Source: Clostridia bacterium (lineage in GTDB: Bacteria > Bacillota > Clostridia > Oscillospirales > CAG-382). From it: a stretch of 5,521 bases of DNA. The stretch's first letter is position 1. Each line of letters starts with the position of its first letter. The notes below the pieces were generated by a model. The model did no database searches. It was given only the letters and a program-made list of their open reading frames with translations, and had not been told where the DNA came from. The position numbers and the translations under genes were made by a program. Shown one piece after another: positions 1-5,014 of this stretch. The DNA lies in the NCBI GenBank assembly GCA_900757905.1, contig CAAEPN010000249.1, positions 1-5,521 of the forward strand. The letters run 5' to 3'.

Positions 1-1552
1 GATAGCCGGTACCGAGACCGCGGCCGGTTTCGGCAGCAACCTCGTGCTGTACGGTGTAACCCATGTCTTCGTATTCCGAAGCGTTGGTGTTGTAGGTAAC
101 GGTCGTGATACCGTCGCGGTATACGCGTAAGTAGTCGATGTACGTGATTCCTTCATACCCGGATGCGTTCGGTTGTACTACGAAGCCGTACATGGTGTCT
201 ACGCTGTCCCACGGGCAAGCGGCAAGACTGTTCGAAGCGAGCGACATATCAGCGGTAAAGATGTGATAATCGCCAATTGTGGTCGTATGTGAGCCGCCAA
301 TCATGTGTTCGCTGCCGTTTTCATAGAAACCGCCGTAAGAATCGCTGGTGGAGTAGTTGATCGCGAACCAGGGCGAATCGTTTGCGGTAAGGTCGCTTTC
401 GGTGATCTCCTCCGGTGCTACGCCTGCGGCGTTAACAGCCTTGGTAATCTTGTAGCAGTACGAAACGATGTTGTATTCGTTCGGGTCAAAAGAGGTAGCA
501 GCGCCGGAAAAGCTCGGAATTAAGAACAAACGCTGGTCATCTTTATATGCTGTGCCGCTCCATCTTGAACCGGGTTTCTGCCAGTAGCGCAAAACCGTGC
601 GGTTTTCGTCTGTGATCACGCTTGCGCTTGCGCCTTCGGTGCCTAAGTAGGTGGTATCGCCTTCATAAGCAAAGCCCATGGCCGGTGCTTCGGCGTTCTG
701 ATGGAAAGAAACAAAGGTCTTTCCGAGAAGGTCGGCTTTGCTTGCCTTTTCACCGGCAGCATACTTTTGACCGCTTGCTTCGCAATACCAAGCAAGGAAG
801 TCAGTCTTGTCGGCCGGTTCCGGGAAGGTGTAGCCTTCGTCGGATACGGTGACAAACTGTCTCGAAGTGCCGTCAACAAGAACAAGCTGATCTTCGCCGG
901 CAGTCGGATTGCAGTACAGACGGAGATTGTCGTAATAATACGGTGTTGCTTCGTCGGCATAGCGGCGTGCGCCGATTTCCTTTAAGCCCTTTTGAGCGGC
1001 GCTTGCCGTTACAGACCAAGTGTAGGTCTGCCACTCGCCGGCCTTATTGGCGAATGCTTTCCACGGAGACTGCCAGTTGTCGCCGCCGGAGAGAAATTCG
1101 GTACGTCCCAAAACGCCGGGCGTTGCAGTTCCTTCCGGGAAGAAGAGGTCAACGACGAGGGTGTATGTACCGGGTTGCGCATAACTGCTTGTCATTACCT
1201 GAACGGCGGAGTAAGCGCCGCCTGCAACAAGCTCTAAGCACTTGTTTTCACTTCCGGTCGGGTCGGATACGACGGAAACCAATTTTGTTGTGGTAGCTGC
1301 GGCATAGACGCCGGAGCCTTCCTTGACGTAAGTGGCGGTTTTGTAGTCGGCACTTGTTTCAAAGTTGCTGTACCAGATGAGATCGCCGTATTTTTCATCC
1401 ACTAACGGAATATCAATGTCTTCCGTCAGTGCCGCGCCGGTCTCGGCAAGGCTTGCTTCTGCGGCGTTTTCTACCGTCTCAAAGCCGAATGCTCCGGCAT
1501 TAAGCGTTACGAGAAGCGCTGCTGCAATGGATAGTAGGGTTCGTTTTTTCAT
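1..1552 (-). CDS. Secreted modular beta-sandwich / InlB-repeat protein, N-terminal part (3' end off window)
   Basis: The reading frame is open from an ATG at 1552 to the left edge: 517 codons with no stop. AAGGAG at 1562-1567 lies 9 nt upstream. Residues 1-21 form a signal peptide: MKKR, a hydrophobic core, and an AGA site before F22. Residues ~62-214 look like a CBM4/9-type beta-sandwich, with FET near the start and the typical closing strand YYYDNLRLY. Residues ~221-280 resemble an InlB B / Listeria-Bacteroides repeat (YTFPEPADKTDFLAWYC, then KYAAGE). Residues ~290-480 are a second beta-rich module closing with YIDYLRVYRDG, and VTYNTNAS (~485) may open a second repeat. No catalytic domain is visible; one could lie beyond the edge. 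The protein is probably exported and binds polysaccharide or cell surface. It is divergent from an AraC-type regulator, its likely controller. The gene call is strong; domain names rest on pattern recognition only. Confidence 0.88.
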   Translation of the reverse strand, partial: MKKRTLLSIAAALLVTLNAGAFGFETVENAAEASLAETGAALTEDIDIPLVDEKYGDLIWYSNFETSADYKTATYVKEGSGVYAAATTTKLVSVVSDPTGSENKCLELVAGGAYSAVQVMTSSYAQPGTYTLVVDLFFPEGTATPGVLGRTEFLSGGDNWQSPWKAFANKAGEWQTYTWSVTASAAQKGLKEIGARRYADEATPYYYDNLRLYCNPTAGEDQLVLVDGTSRQFVTVSDEGYTFPEPADKTDFLAWYCEASGQKYAAGEKASKADLLGKTFVSFHQNAEAPAMGFAYEGDTTYLGTEGASASVITDENRTVLRYWQKPGSRWSGTAYKDDQRLFLIPSFSGAATSFDPNEYNIVSYCYKITKAVNAAGVAPEEITESDLTANDSPWFAINYSTSDSYGGFYENGSEHMIGGSHTTTIGDYHIFTADMSLASNSLAACPWDSVDTMYGFVVQPNASGYEGITYIDYLRVYRDGITTVTYNTNASEYEDMGYTVQHEVAAETGRGLGTGY

Positions 1553-1641
1553 GTTCTTCTGCTCCTTTTCCTTTTATATTTGCTATTTTGGGATAACTTA
1601 GAAAAAACGTCTCAAAACTTACTATTATTTTTCCTATAATA

Positions 1642-1670
1642 ACTATACAACATATCACACAAAAAGTAAA
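1642..1670 (-). promoter_or_regulatory. Promoter of the secreted protein gene
   Basis: Read on the minus strand, TTTACT (1665-1670) and TATAGT (1642-1647) are separated by exactly 17 nt. Transcription would start near 1635, giving a leader of about 83 nt. The -35 is poor (4/6) and the -10 good (5/6), a typical profile for an activator-dependent promoter. The right arm of a 9-bp inverted repeat (1676-1684) sits just upstream, at about -41 to -49. Confidence 0.6.
1657..1667 (-). promoter_or_regulatory. ACTTTTYGTGT motif, copy at the secreted-protein promoter
   Basis: The minus strand reads ACTTTTTGTGT here, overlapping the -35 box of the secreted-protein promoter. It matches 10 of 11 bases of ACTTTTCGTGT at 1726-1736, at the divergent regulator's promoter. 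The shared motif suggests one protein, plausibly the AraC-type regulator, acting on both. The region is AT-rich, so chance is possible. Confidence 0.35.
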
Positions 1671-1699
1671 TGATTTTTTGAGACAACTTAATTCGATAC

Positions 1700-1728
1700 T
1701 TGACTTTTCACGACATATATGCTATACT
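1700..1728 (+). promoter_or_regulatory. Promoter of the AraC-family regulator gene
   Basis: TTGACT (1700-1705) and TATACT (1723-1728) are separated by 17 nt, each 5/6 to consensus. Transcription would start near 1735. The -10 box therefore lies downstream of the ATG at 1719, which rules that codon out and supports the ATG at 1764. Confidence 0.75.
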
Positions 1729-1736
1729 TTTCGTGT
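1726..1736 (+). promoter_or_regulatory. ACTTTTYGTGT motif, copy at the regulator promoter
   Basis: ACTTTTCGTGT overlaps the -10 box and the predicted start site. A partial copy, ACTTTTCACGA, begins 23 bp upstream at 1703, so ACTTTTC is directly repeated across the promoter. Direct repeats about two helical turns apart are a common AraC-family site layout, which suggests autorepression. This is inference. Confidence 0.35.
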
Positions 1737-1763
1737 AATACAACCAAGAAAGACGTGATTTTT

Positions 1764-2822
1764 ATGGCAAATTCCGTGAATAAATATTCTTCGCCTGCAT
1801 ATTACCGCCGCTTTTGGAGCGCGAGTTTGGGCAAAGAAGAGCTTTTGAAAGTGCTTGCGGAGGATTCCGAGCGCTTGATGCACCGCGGCGTTTCTTTTAC
1901 GATCCATTTAACGGATTTTGCCGATAATAAAGAGGTGCATGTTGCGCCGATCTATATCAATAATTTCACGCCCTATCACGACCATGACTACTACGAATTA
2001 AACTATGTCTTTTCCGGTGAGCTTCTTGAATACATCGATGGCCGACCGTTTGTACTGACGCGCGGCGATATGCTCATCATGGCGCCGAATGTGCGGCATT
2101 GCGCCAATCCCTACAAAAAGGCGCGTTCCTACAATGTTCTTGTGTCGAACCACCTTGTCGAGACTACCGCCGCCCTTTTGGGAAAATTTGACGAGAAAAA
2201 CTATTTGGCGGAGCTTATCAAAACCTCCGGTTTTCTCATTTTCCATAACGTTCATACCGAAGTTGAACCGCTTATCGGCGATATGCATGACCTTGCGCGC
2301 CGGAGCAAGTCGAAGGTCAAATTCCGCGTGCCGCTTTTGGAGTGTCAGGGACAAGAGCTTCTCATCCGGCTGTGTGCCCATCCGCACGATATCTATGTGC
2401 GCGAAGAAAATGTGCTGCGCGAAAATCTGACGGAAAAGATGTTAGCCAACCGCATTCTTTCCTATATCCGCGACAATATCGCCACGGTCTCTCTTGAGCA
2501 GCTGTCGCTGTATTTCGGTTATTCCAAGCGGCAGATCGAGCGCCTTGTGGAAAAATACAGCGGCCACAATTATGCCGTGTTTGTATGCAATTATCGGCGT
2601 TCGATGTCCTGTAAGCTGTTGCGCACGACGGATATGAGCGTTTCGCAGATCGCGGCGGCGTTAGGGCTTGGCAGTCCGGAGTATTTCTGCCGATGGTTTA
2701 AGCATTGGAACGGCTGCAAGCCGTCGCTGTACCGAAAACATGCGGCGGAAGTGGTAGAAGTTCCGGAAAGCCGGCAAATCGTTCAAAATCGGGAGGATGA
2801 GAGTCTTAACACTGCCGAATGA
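1764..2822 (+). CDS. AraC-family transcriptional regulator with N-terminal cupin domain
   Basis: This is a 352-residue cytoplasmic DNA-binding regulator. Residues ~60-130 form an AraC-type cupin sensor: HDHDYYELNYVFSG (72-85), with H72, H74 and E78, then GDMLIMAPNVRH (101-112). The C-terminal ~100 residues carry two helix-turn-helix units. The first is around 241-262 (TVSLEQLSLYFGYSKRQIERLV) and the second around 291-313 (MSVSQIAAALGLGSPEYFCRWF), followed by a K-P-S-L-Y-R close typical of the family. The tail after ~327 is acidic and probably disordered. The start is ATG 1764, because an in-frame ATG at 1719 lies upstream of the -10 box; the ribosome binding site is weak (GAAAG near 1748). 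The gene is divergent from a secreted carbohydrate-binding-like protein, so it probably controls that gene in response to a sugar. The ligand cannot be read from the sequence. Confidence 0.93.
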   Translation: MANSVNKYSSPAYYRRFWSASLGKEELLKVLAEDSERLMHRGVSFTIHLTDFADNKEVHVAPIYINNFTPYHDHDYYELNYVFSGELLEYIDGRPFVLTRGDMLIMAPNVRHCANPYKKARSYNVLVSNHLVETTAALLGKFDEKNYLAELIKTSGFLIFHNVHTEVEPLIGDMHDLARRSKSKVKFRVPLLECQGQELLIRLCAHPHDIYVREENVLRENLTEKMLANRILSYIRDNIATVSLEQLSLYFGYSKRQIERLVEKYSGHNYAVFVCNYRRSMSCKLLRTTDMSVSQIAAALGLGSPEYFCRWFKHWNGCKPSLYRKHAAEVVEVPESRQIVQNREDESLNTAE

Positions 2823-2834
2823 AGAGTGTAAGAG

Positions 2835-2878
2835 CCTGAAAAAAAGCGAATGAATGTTGCTGATGCGGCATTTTCAGG
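2835..2878 (+). repeat. 8-bp inverted repeat after the regulator gene
   Basis: CCTGAAAA (2835-2842) and TTTTCAGG (2871-2878) are perfect inverted copies 28 nt apart, just after the AraC-type stop codon. In RNA this could form a loose hairpin ahead of the real terminator, perhaps slowing exonucleases. There is no T-tract, so it is not itself a terminator. Weakly supported. Confidence 0.25.
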
Positions 2879-2899
2879 ACTGTTTATGTATAAAACAAC

Positions 2900-2934
2900 A
2901 AAAGGAGCTTCGGCGTTTCCCGAAGTTCCTTTTT
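2900..2934. terminator. Bidirectional intrinsic terminator between convergent genes
   Basis: A 14-bp stem pairs 2900-2913 with 2920-2933 around the 6-nt loop CGTTTC. The core CTTCGG/CCGAAG is GC-rich, there is one G-T wobble (2907/2926), and A/T tracts flank both sides. The plus strand ends in a T-run (2930-2934). The minus strand ends in TTTT followed by a T-rich stretch. It can therefore end both the AraC-type gene (plus) and hydE (minus), whose stop codon is about 25 nt away. Confidence 0.88.
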
Positions 2935-2956
2935 CATACCGGATTTCTATTCACTT

Positions 2957-4015
2957 TTAAGTCCGCCGCACGTTCCCGACATCCGTCACAATTTTGTATC
3001 CGGCGCTTGCCACACGTCTTTCTAAGCAGGCGCGGCATTCCGCCGCTTCATCGCCCATGCAGATCTTGTTGTCGTAGAGCGCATAAAGCTTGCGCGTTTT
3101 TACCGGTGAAAGATTCGGCATGACTACGTTTGCGCCGGCCTTTAAGCCAAGCTCGCGGCCGGACGGATGAATCGTGCCGAGCGCGGTCGTGGCCGGAAGC
3201 AGCACATGCGGAAAGCACAGTCGAAGGATCGAAAGAAGCCGCAGCGTGGTAAAAAGCGTGCCGTCCGGAAAGGCCGCAAACGGCGTGTCCGCGTGGTGAA
3301 TGAACGGGCCAATGCCGATCATGTCCGGGTCAAGTTCCATTAAAAAGCGGAGGTCCGCCACGAGGTTTTCAGTCGTCTGGTACGGCGAACCGACCATAAA
3401 GCCGGCGCCGACCTGATAGCCGATCTCCTTTAAAGCGAATAAACAGCTTTTGCGGTTCGCAAGGCTCATGCTTTCCGGATGAAGCTTTGCATAGTGTGCG
3501 TCGGTTGCCGTTTCGTGACGAAGAAGATACCGGCCTGCTCCGGCGTCAAAAAAGGCTTTGTAATCCGCTTTCGACCGTTCGCCGACCGAAAGGGTTATCA
3601 TGCAGTCAGGATATTTTGAGCGGATCCTGTCAAGAATGCGGCAAAGCCGGTCGGTTGAAAAATACGGATCCTCGCCGCCCTGAAGGACGAAGGTGCGGTA
3701 TCCGAGTGCGTAGCCGGTGTCGCAGCAGGAGAGGATGTCCTCGCAGGAAAGCCGATAGCGCTCGACCTTCTTGTTGCCGCAGCGAATGCCGCAATAGTAG
3801 CAATCGTTTTTGCAGATGTTGGTGAATTCGATAAGGCCGCGAAGAAAGACCGCGTCGCCGTAGACGCTTCTTCGCACCTCGTCTGCCGCCGCCGTGAGAG
3901 CCGGCAGCTCGTCCTTGTATTCGATGAGCGCAGCGAATTCCGGATCGGTAAGCGTGCGGTCGTGCCGCAGACGCGTGATAAGCTCGGAAATGCCGGAGGG
4001 CGTGTTTTTGTCCAT
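2957..4015 (-). CDS. hydE: [FeFe]-hydrogenase H-cluster radical SAM maturase HydE
   Basis: HydE is a radical SAM enzyme that works with HydF and HydG to build the organometallic [2Fe] part of the H-cluster, in the cytoplasm. The product has 352 residues, the usual family length. The SAM-cluster motif CX3CX2C is C68, C72, C75 (EFTNICKNDCYYCG). Family signatures follow: LQGGEDPYF (111-119), RYLLRHETA (162-170), GAGFMVGSPYQT (203-214), GIGPFIHHADTP (234-245), and PATTALGTIHPSGRE (274-288). C319, C327 and C330 (CX7CX2C) match the optional auxiliary-cluster ligands known from Thermotoga HydE. The start is ATG 4015, 5 nt after AAGGCGG; the longer frame to 4168 begins upstream of the promoter. BioB and PylB are related but lack this combination. 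HydF, HydG and the hydrogenase are not in the window. The gene is divergent from rex. Confidence 0.95.
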   Translation of the reverse strand: MDKNTPSGISELITRLRHDRTLTDPEFAALIEYKDELPALTAAADEVRRSVYGDAVFLRGLIEFTNICKNDCYYCGIRCGNKKVERYRLSCEDILSCCDTGYALGYRTFVLQGGEDPYFSTDRLCRILDRIRSKYPDCMITLSVGERSKADYKAFFDAGAGRYLLRHETATDAHYAKLHPESMSLANRKSCLFALKEIGYQVGAGFMVGSPYQTTENLVADLRFLMELDPDMIGIGPFIHHADTPFAAFPDGTLFTTLRLLSILRLCFPHVLLPATTALGTIHPSGRELGLKAGANVVMPNLSPVKTRKLYALYDNKICMGDEAAECRACLERRVASAGYKIVTDVGNVRRT

Positions 4016-4020
4016 AAGTG

Positions 4021-4027
4021 CCGCCTT
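4021..4027 (-). promoter_or_regulatory. hydE ribosome binding site
   Basis: On the minus strand AAGGCGG lies 5 nt before the ATG at 4015. It is a modest site, but together with the promoter it fixes the start and excludes a 51-codon N-terminal extension. A purine-rich AAAAAGGAAA slightly upstream instead faces an out-of-frame ATG at 4035. Confidence 0.6.
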
Positions 4028-4046
4028 GTTTTCATATTTCCTTTTT

Positions 4047-4075
4047 ATTATATAGGCCTGTCCGCCGCTTGTCAA
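4047..4075 (-). promoter_or_regulatory. hydE promoter, perfect consensus
   Basis: On the minus strand TTGACA (4070-4075) and TATAAT (4047-4052) are separated by 17 nt, a 12/12 match to the sigma-A consensus. Transcription would start near 4040, giving a leader of about 25 nt. This predicts strong, possibly constitutive expression; no clear dyad operator overlaps it. Confidence 0.9.
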
Positions 4076-4078
4076 TAT

Positions 4079-4140
4079 CCCAAATGCAAAGTTTGCGGCA
4101 AAAATACCGATTTTTTTCGGAAGTTTGGGTTTTTCTTTGG
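4079..4140. other. Nested small inverted repeats between the hydE and rex promoters
   Basis: CCCAAA (4079-4084) and TTTGGG (4124-4129) enclose two small dyads: GCAAA-G-TTTGC (4086-4096) and CCGA-TTTTTT-TCGG (4108-4121). On the plus strand a T-rich run follows. The segment lies upstream of both predicted start sites, so it is probably not transcribed from either. It may be a remnant or a boundary terminator. No function is assigned. Confidence 0.2.
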
Positions 4141-4168
4141 CTTTATGGCTGAAAATCGGAAAAACCAC

Positions 4169-4197
4169 TTGACTTTCGGGTAAGATTACGGTATACT
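4169..4197 (+). promoter_or_regulatory. rex promoter
   Basis: TTGACT (4169-4174) and TATACT (4192-4197) are separated by 17 nt, each 5/6 to consensus. The predicted start is near 4204. An ATG at 4207 would then have essentially no leader, which supports the GTG start at 4267 with a leader of about 63 nt carrying the operator. Confidence 0.8.
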
Positions 4198-4209
4198 ATC
4201 GCTATCATG

Positions 4210-4233
4210 ATATTGATAACAGAATATCGATAT
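4210..4233. promoter_or_regulatory. Putative Rex operator at the rex promoter (autoregulation)
   Basis: Two 10-bp half elements, ATATTGATAA (4210-4219) and ATATCGATAT (4224-4233), are separated by 4 nt. The inner 18 bp (4213-4230) read TTGATAA-N4-ATATCGA. This has the same 7-4-7 spacing as the clostridial Rex consensus TTGTTAA-N4-TTAACAA, with changed half-sites. It lies at about +10 to +27, suited to repression. A second copy with the same spacing sits before the alcohol dehydrogenase gene. Assignment to Rex is inferred from location and geometry. Confidence 0.65.
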
Positions 4234-4254
4234 ACCGAAATTTCCGATAAGAGA

Positions 4255-4260
4255 AGAGGA
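4255..4260 (+). promoter_or_regulatory. rex ribosome binding site (fixes GTG start)
   Basis: AGAGGA ends 6 nt before GTG 4267, whereas ATG 4207 has no ribosome binding site. The site overlaps the perfect 10-bp palindrome AGGACGTCCT (4257-4266), so AGG could pair with CCT and partly hide the site in the mRNA. Confidence 0.65.
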
Positions 4261-4266
4261 CGTCCT

Positions 4267-4923
4267 GTGAATAAACCGAATGCGGAGGTCGTTTTGACCG
4301 TGCAGACCTTGCAGCGTCTGCCGTATTATTTGCATTATCTGAAAGCGGCGCGCAGCCGCGGTGAAAAAACGGTGTCGGCGTCGGCTATGGCGACTGAGTT
4401 GAAGCTTGGCGACGTGCTGGTGCGCAAGGATATCGCCCTTGTCAGCTCGGTCGGAGGAAAGCCGAAAACCGGCTATTCGGTGGAGGAACTGATTCGTGAC
4501 GTGGAGACCTGCCTCGGCTATAACAACACCATGGACGCGGTGCTTGTCGGAGTAGGCTCGCTTGGCAGAGCATTGCTCGGAAACAGCGAATTCCGGCGGT
4601 ACGGCTTGAATATCGTGGCGGCGTTTGATATCGACGAAGCGGTCATTGGCAACGTCTATCACGGAAAAAAAGTGCTGTCAGCCGAGGAGATCGCGCCGCT
4701 TTGCGAACGTATGCACGTACATATCGGCATTATCGCCGTTCCGGCCGATTTTGCGCAAAACGTGGCGGATCTACTTGTATCCTGCGGCGTGCGCGCCATT
4801 TGGAATTTTGCGTTAGTCAAATTAAACGTGCCGTCCGGCGTGTTGGTGCAGGATGAAAATTTGGCGGCGTCGCTTGCGATTTTGTCGCAGCATTTGCGCG
4901 ACCGGATGGATAAGGAAGAATGA
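4267..4923 (+). CDS. rex: Redox-sensing transcriptional repressor Rex
   Basis: Rex is a homodimeric repressor that leaves its operator when NADH rises, switching on fermentation and hydrogen genes. With the GTG start it has 218 residues, the usual Rex length; an ATG at 4207 would add 20 residues but lies only about 3 nt past the predicted transcription start. Order: N-terminal winged helix (LQRLPYYLHYLKAA at 15-28; VSASAMATELKLGDVLVRKDI at 36-56), then a Rossmann domain (LVGVGSLGRALL at 93-104, VAAFDID at 117-123, IGIIAVPADFAQNVADLLV at 153-171, NFALVKLNVPSGV at 180-192). A C-terminal helix (DENLAASLAILSQHL) is the dimer swap helix of the family. Oddity: canonical Rex reads RKDL-S/A-YFGEFGKRGVGY here, while this protein has RKDIALVSSVGGKPKTGY. 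It is divergent from hydE and followed by an alcohol dehydrogenase, both plausible targets. Confidence 0.95.
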   Translation: MNKPNAEVVLTVQTLQRLPYYLHYLKAARSRGEKTVSASAMATELKLGDVLVRKDIALVSSVGGKPKTGYSVEELIRDVETCLGYNNTMDAVLVGVGSLGRALLGNSEFRRYGLNIVAAFDIDEAVIGNVYHGKKVLSAEEIAPLCERMHVHIGIIAVPADFAQNVADLLVSCGVRAIWNFALVKLNVPSGVLVQDENLAASLAILSQHLRDRMDKEE

Positions 4924-4939
4924 AAGGGAATAACACACT

Positions 4940-4963
4940 ATATCGATATTGAAATATCGATAT
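4940..4963. promoter_or_regulatory. Putative Rex operator at the alcohol dehydrogenase promoter; may also end rex
   Basis: Two identical ATATCGATAT elements (4940-4949, 4954-4963) flank TGAA. The inner 18 bp (4943-4960) are a perfect 7-4-7 dyad, TCGATAT-N4-ATATCGA. The element matches the one at the rex promoter at 19 of 24 positions with identical spacing. It overlaps the -35 box TTGAAA of a predicted promoter, a good place for repression. In RNA it could form a 10-bp AU-rich stem, followed by GCG and six T (4967-4972), so it may also be a weak rex terminator. Confidence 0.7.
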
Positions 4964-4977
4964 GCGTTTTTTATATT
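4949..4977 (+). promoter_or_regulatory. Alcohol dehydrogenase promoter P1 (operator-embedded)
   Basis: TTGAAA (4949-4954) and TATATT (4972-4977) are separated by 17 nt, each 5/6 to consensus. The -35 hexamer spans the centre of the TCGATAT dyad, so bound repressor would block polymerase directly. The start would be near 4984, giving a leader of about 93 nt. Confidence 0.6.
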
Positions 4978-5005
4978 TGCTTTTTCGTATAGTCTGTGCT
5001 ATTAT
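4977..5005 (+). promoter_or_regulatory. Alcohol dehydrogenase promoter P2
   Basis: TTGCTT (4977-4982) and TATTAT (5000-5005) are separated by 17 nt, with a TG extension at 4997-4998 (TGCTATTAT). The start would be near 5012. The TCGATAT dyad lies about 50-70 bp upstream of this start, so this promoter would be less directly repressed by a factor bound there. Confidence 0.5.
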
Positions 5006-5014
5006 AGTAGCGTA

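Larger units (their letters stand above)
1609..1684. repeat. 9-bp perfect inverted repeat, possible regulator sites
   Basis: GTCTCAAAA at 1609-1617 and its exact reverse complement TTTTGAGAC at 1676-1684 bracket the minus-strand promoter. Arm centres are 67 bp apart. The distal arm is at about -41 to -49 and the proximal arm at about +18 to +26 of the predicted start at 1635. This layout could suit a regulator that activates from the distal arm or loops between the two. A hairpin is unlikely to matter because only the proximal arm is transcribed. The binding role is inferred from position only. Confidence 0.4.

Noticed and set aside
305..1601. Several plus-strand open frames of 70-117 codons across 305-1601
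   Set aside because: They lie opposite the long minus-strand frame, lack ribosome binding sites, have Arg/Cys/Ser-rich or low-complexity translations, and show no recognisable domain.
1719..1763. ATG 1719 as the AraC-type start
   Set aside because: The -10 box at 1723-1728 lies downstream of it, so the mRNA cannot contain it.
2835..2878. A separate terminator for the AraC-type gene
   Set aside because: There is no T-tract after the repeat and the loop is 28 nt. The hairpin at 2900-2934 is far better.
4069..4078. A possible Rex half-site ATATTGACAA (minus strand) over the hydE -35
   Set aside because: It matches the left half at the rex operator 9/10, but most of the match comes from the consensus TTGACA, and there is no partner half-site 14 bp away.
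4016..4168. A 51-residue N-terminal extension of HydE starting at 4168
   Set aside because: It would require translation from upstream of the perfect hydE promoter (start near 4040), and residues before 4015 do not resemble HydE.
3487..4183. Open frames opposite or overlapping hydE (3487-3825 plus, 3598-4035 minus, 3962-4183 plus)
   Set aside because: They are out-of-frame shadows of hydE with Arg-rich composition. The one at 4035 has a purine-rich stretch upstream, but its frame overlaps the clear HydE sequence.
4207..4266. ATG 4207 as the rex start
   Set aside because: It lies about 3 nt after the predicted transcription start, has no ribosome binding site, and would make the operator coding. 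GTG 4267 gives the normal Rex N-terminus.
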